From Candidatus Rokuibacteriota bacterium (GTDB taxonomy: Bacteria; Methylomirabilota; Methylomirabilia; Rokubacteriales; CSP1-6): a DNA stretch of 5,722 nucleotides. The DNA lies in assembly GCA_016201575.1 (NCBI GenBank), contig JACQCN010000392.1:1-5722 (forward strand), written 5' to 3'. Positions 5,541 to 5,722 of this stretch are shown piece by piece. The translations under genes and the position numbers were made by a program. The number at the start of each line of letters is the position of its first letter. Within the stretch, counting starts at the first letter, position 1. The notes under the pieces are model-generated. The model made no database searches. It saw only the letters and a list, made by a program, of their open reading frames with translations, and had not been told where the DNA came from.

Positions 5541-5722
5541 ATGGCGAACGGAGACGCGAAGGCCGGCGCGGCGATGGACGGGCCGCCGGCGATCATGCAG
5601 ATGTTCCAGGCGGCGCACGCAACGGCCGTCCTGGTCGGCGCCTGCGAGCTGAACGTGTTCGCGCAGCTCGCCGTCGGCGCCAGGGACGCCGCGGCGGTCG
5701 CCAAGGGCATCGGGTGCCCGGA
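5541..5722 (+). CDS. methyltransferase-like protein, N-terminal part (runs off the window)
   Basis: ATG at 5541, preceded by GAGAGAGGA, opens a frame that stays open to the window end (60 complete codons). The segment PPAIMQMFQAAHATAVLVGACELNVFAQLA (residues 15-44), followed by AAAVAKGIGCP, resembles the N-terminal dimerisation/winged-helix domain of acetylserotonin- or hydroxyneurosporene-type O-methyltransferases. In that fold helices of the type 'A..LgvfdaLa.G..t..elA...g.p' precede the SAM-binding Rossmann domain. The SAM-binding motif lies beyond the window, so catalytic competence cannot be judged. It begins 17 nt after the cupin stop and is probably co-transcribed with it. An internal ATG at 5574 is a possible but less supported start. 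Confidence 0.65.
   Translation, partial: MANGDAKAGAAMDGPPAIMQMFQAAHATAVLVGACELNVFAQLAVGARDAAAVAKGIGCP

Overview
This is a GC-rich bacterial segment whose coding regions show strong G/C preference at third codon positions. The gene set is a form II CoxL-like molybdenum hydroxylase subunit, a DUF4258/YgiT-type zinc-finger pair, a bacterial glutaminyl-tRNA synthetase, a small cupin, and the start of an O-methyltransferase-like protein. This would suit a soil or subsurface lineage such as Rokubacteria/Methylomirabilota or a high-GC proteobacterium. That placement is inference from gene style only; no rRNA or diagnostic marker is present.

Layout. Positions 1-73 probably hold the last codons of a plus-strand gene. 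They are followed by a short hairpin (75-91) and a long, nearly perfect GC-rich inverted repeat (98-174). This puts the repeat between two convergent genes. The minus strand from 2546 to 219 is one complete molybdopterin-binding dehydrogenase large subunit with no partner subunit beside it. A divergent intergenic region (2547-2736) separates it from a plus-strand series. That series starts with two small genes that overlap by 4 bp (DUF4258 protein, then YgiT-type zinc finger), a probable toxin-antitoxin-like pair. Next is glnS, 17 nt downstream, or overlapping by 4 bp if an upstream GTG is used. After glnS there is a 65-nt gap with a hairpin, then a cupin gene with a strong Shine-Dalgarno. The last gene is an incomplete class I methyltransferase-like gene, 17 nt after the cupin and running off the window.

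How it fits together. The window looks like ordinary chromosome carrying a small accessory pair rather than one integrated pathway. The most unusual local signal is a 14-nt motif (12/14 identical) placed 7-8 nt before two ATG codons. One copy precedes glnS. The other precedes a six-codon mini-ORF that stops 3 nt before the DUF4258 gene. The motif can be read as an extended -10 for leaderless transcripts or as an AGGA Shine-Dalgarno; the sequence alone does not decide. No RNA genes, CRISPR arrays, transposases or insertion sequences were found.
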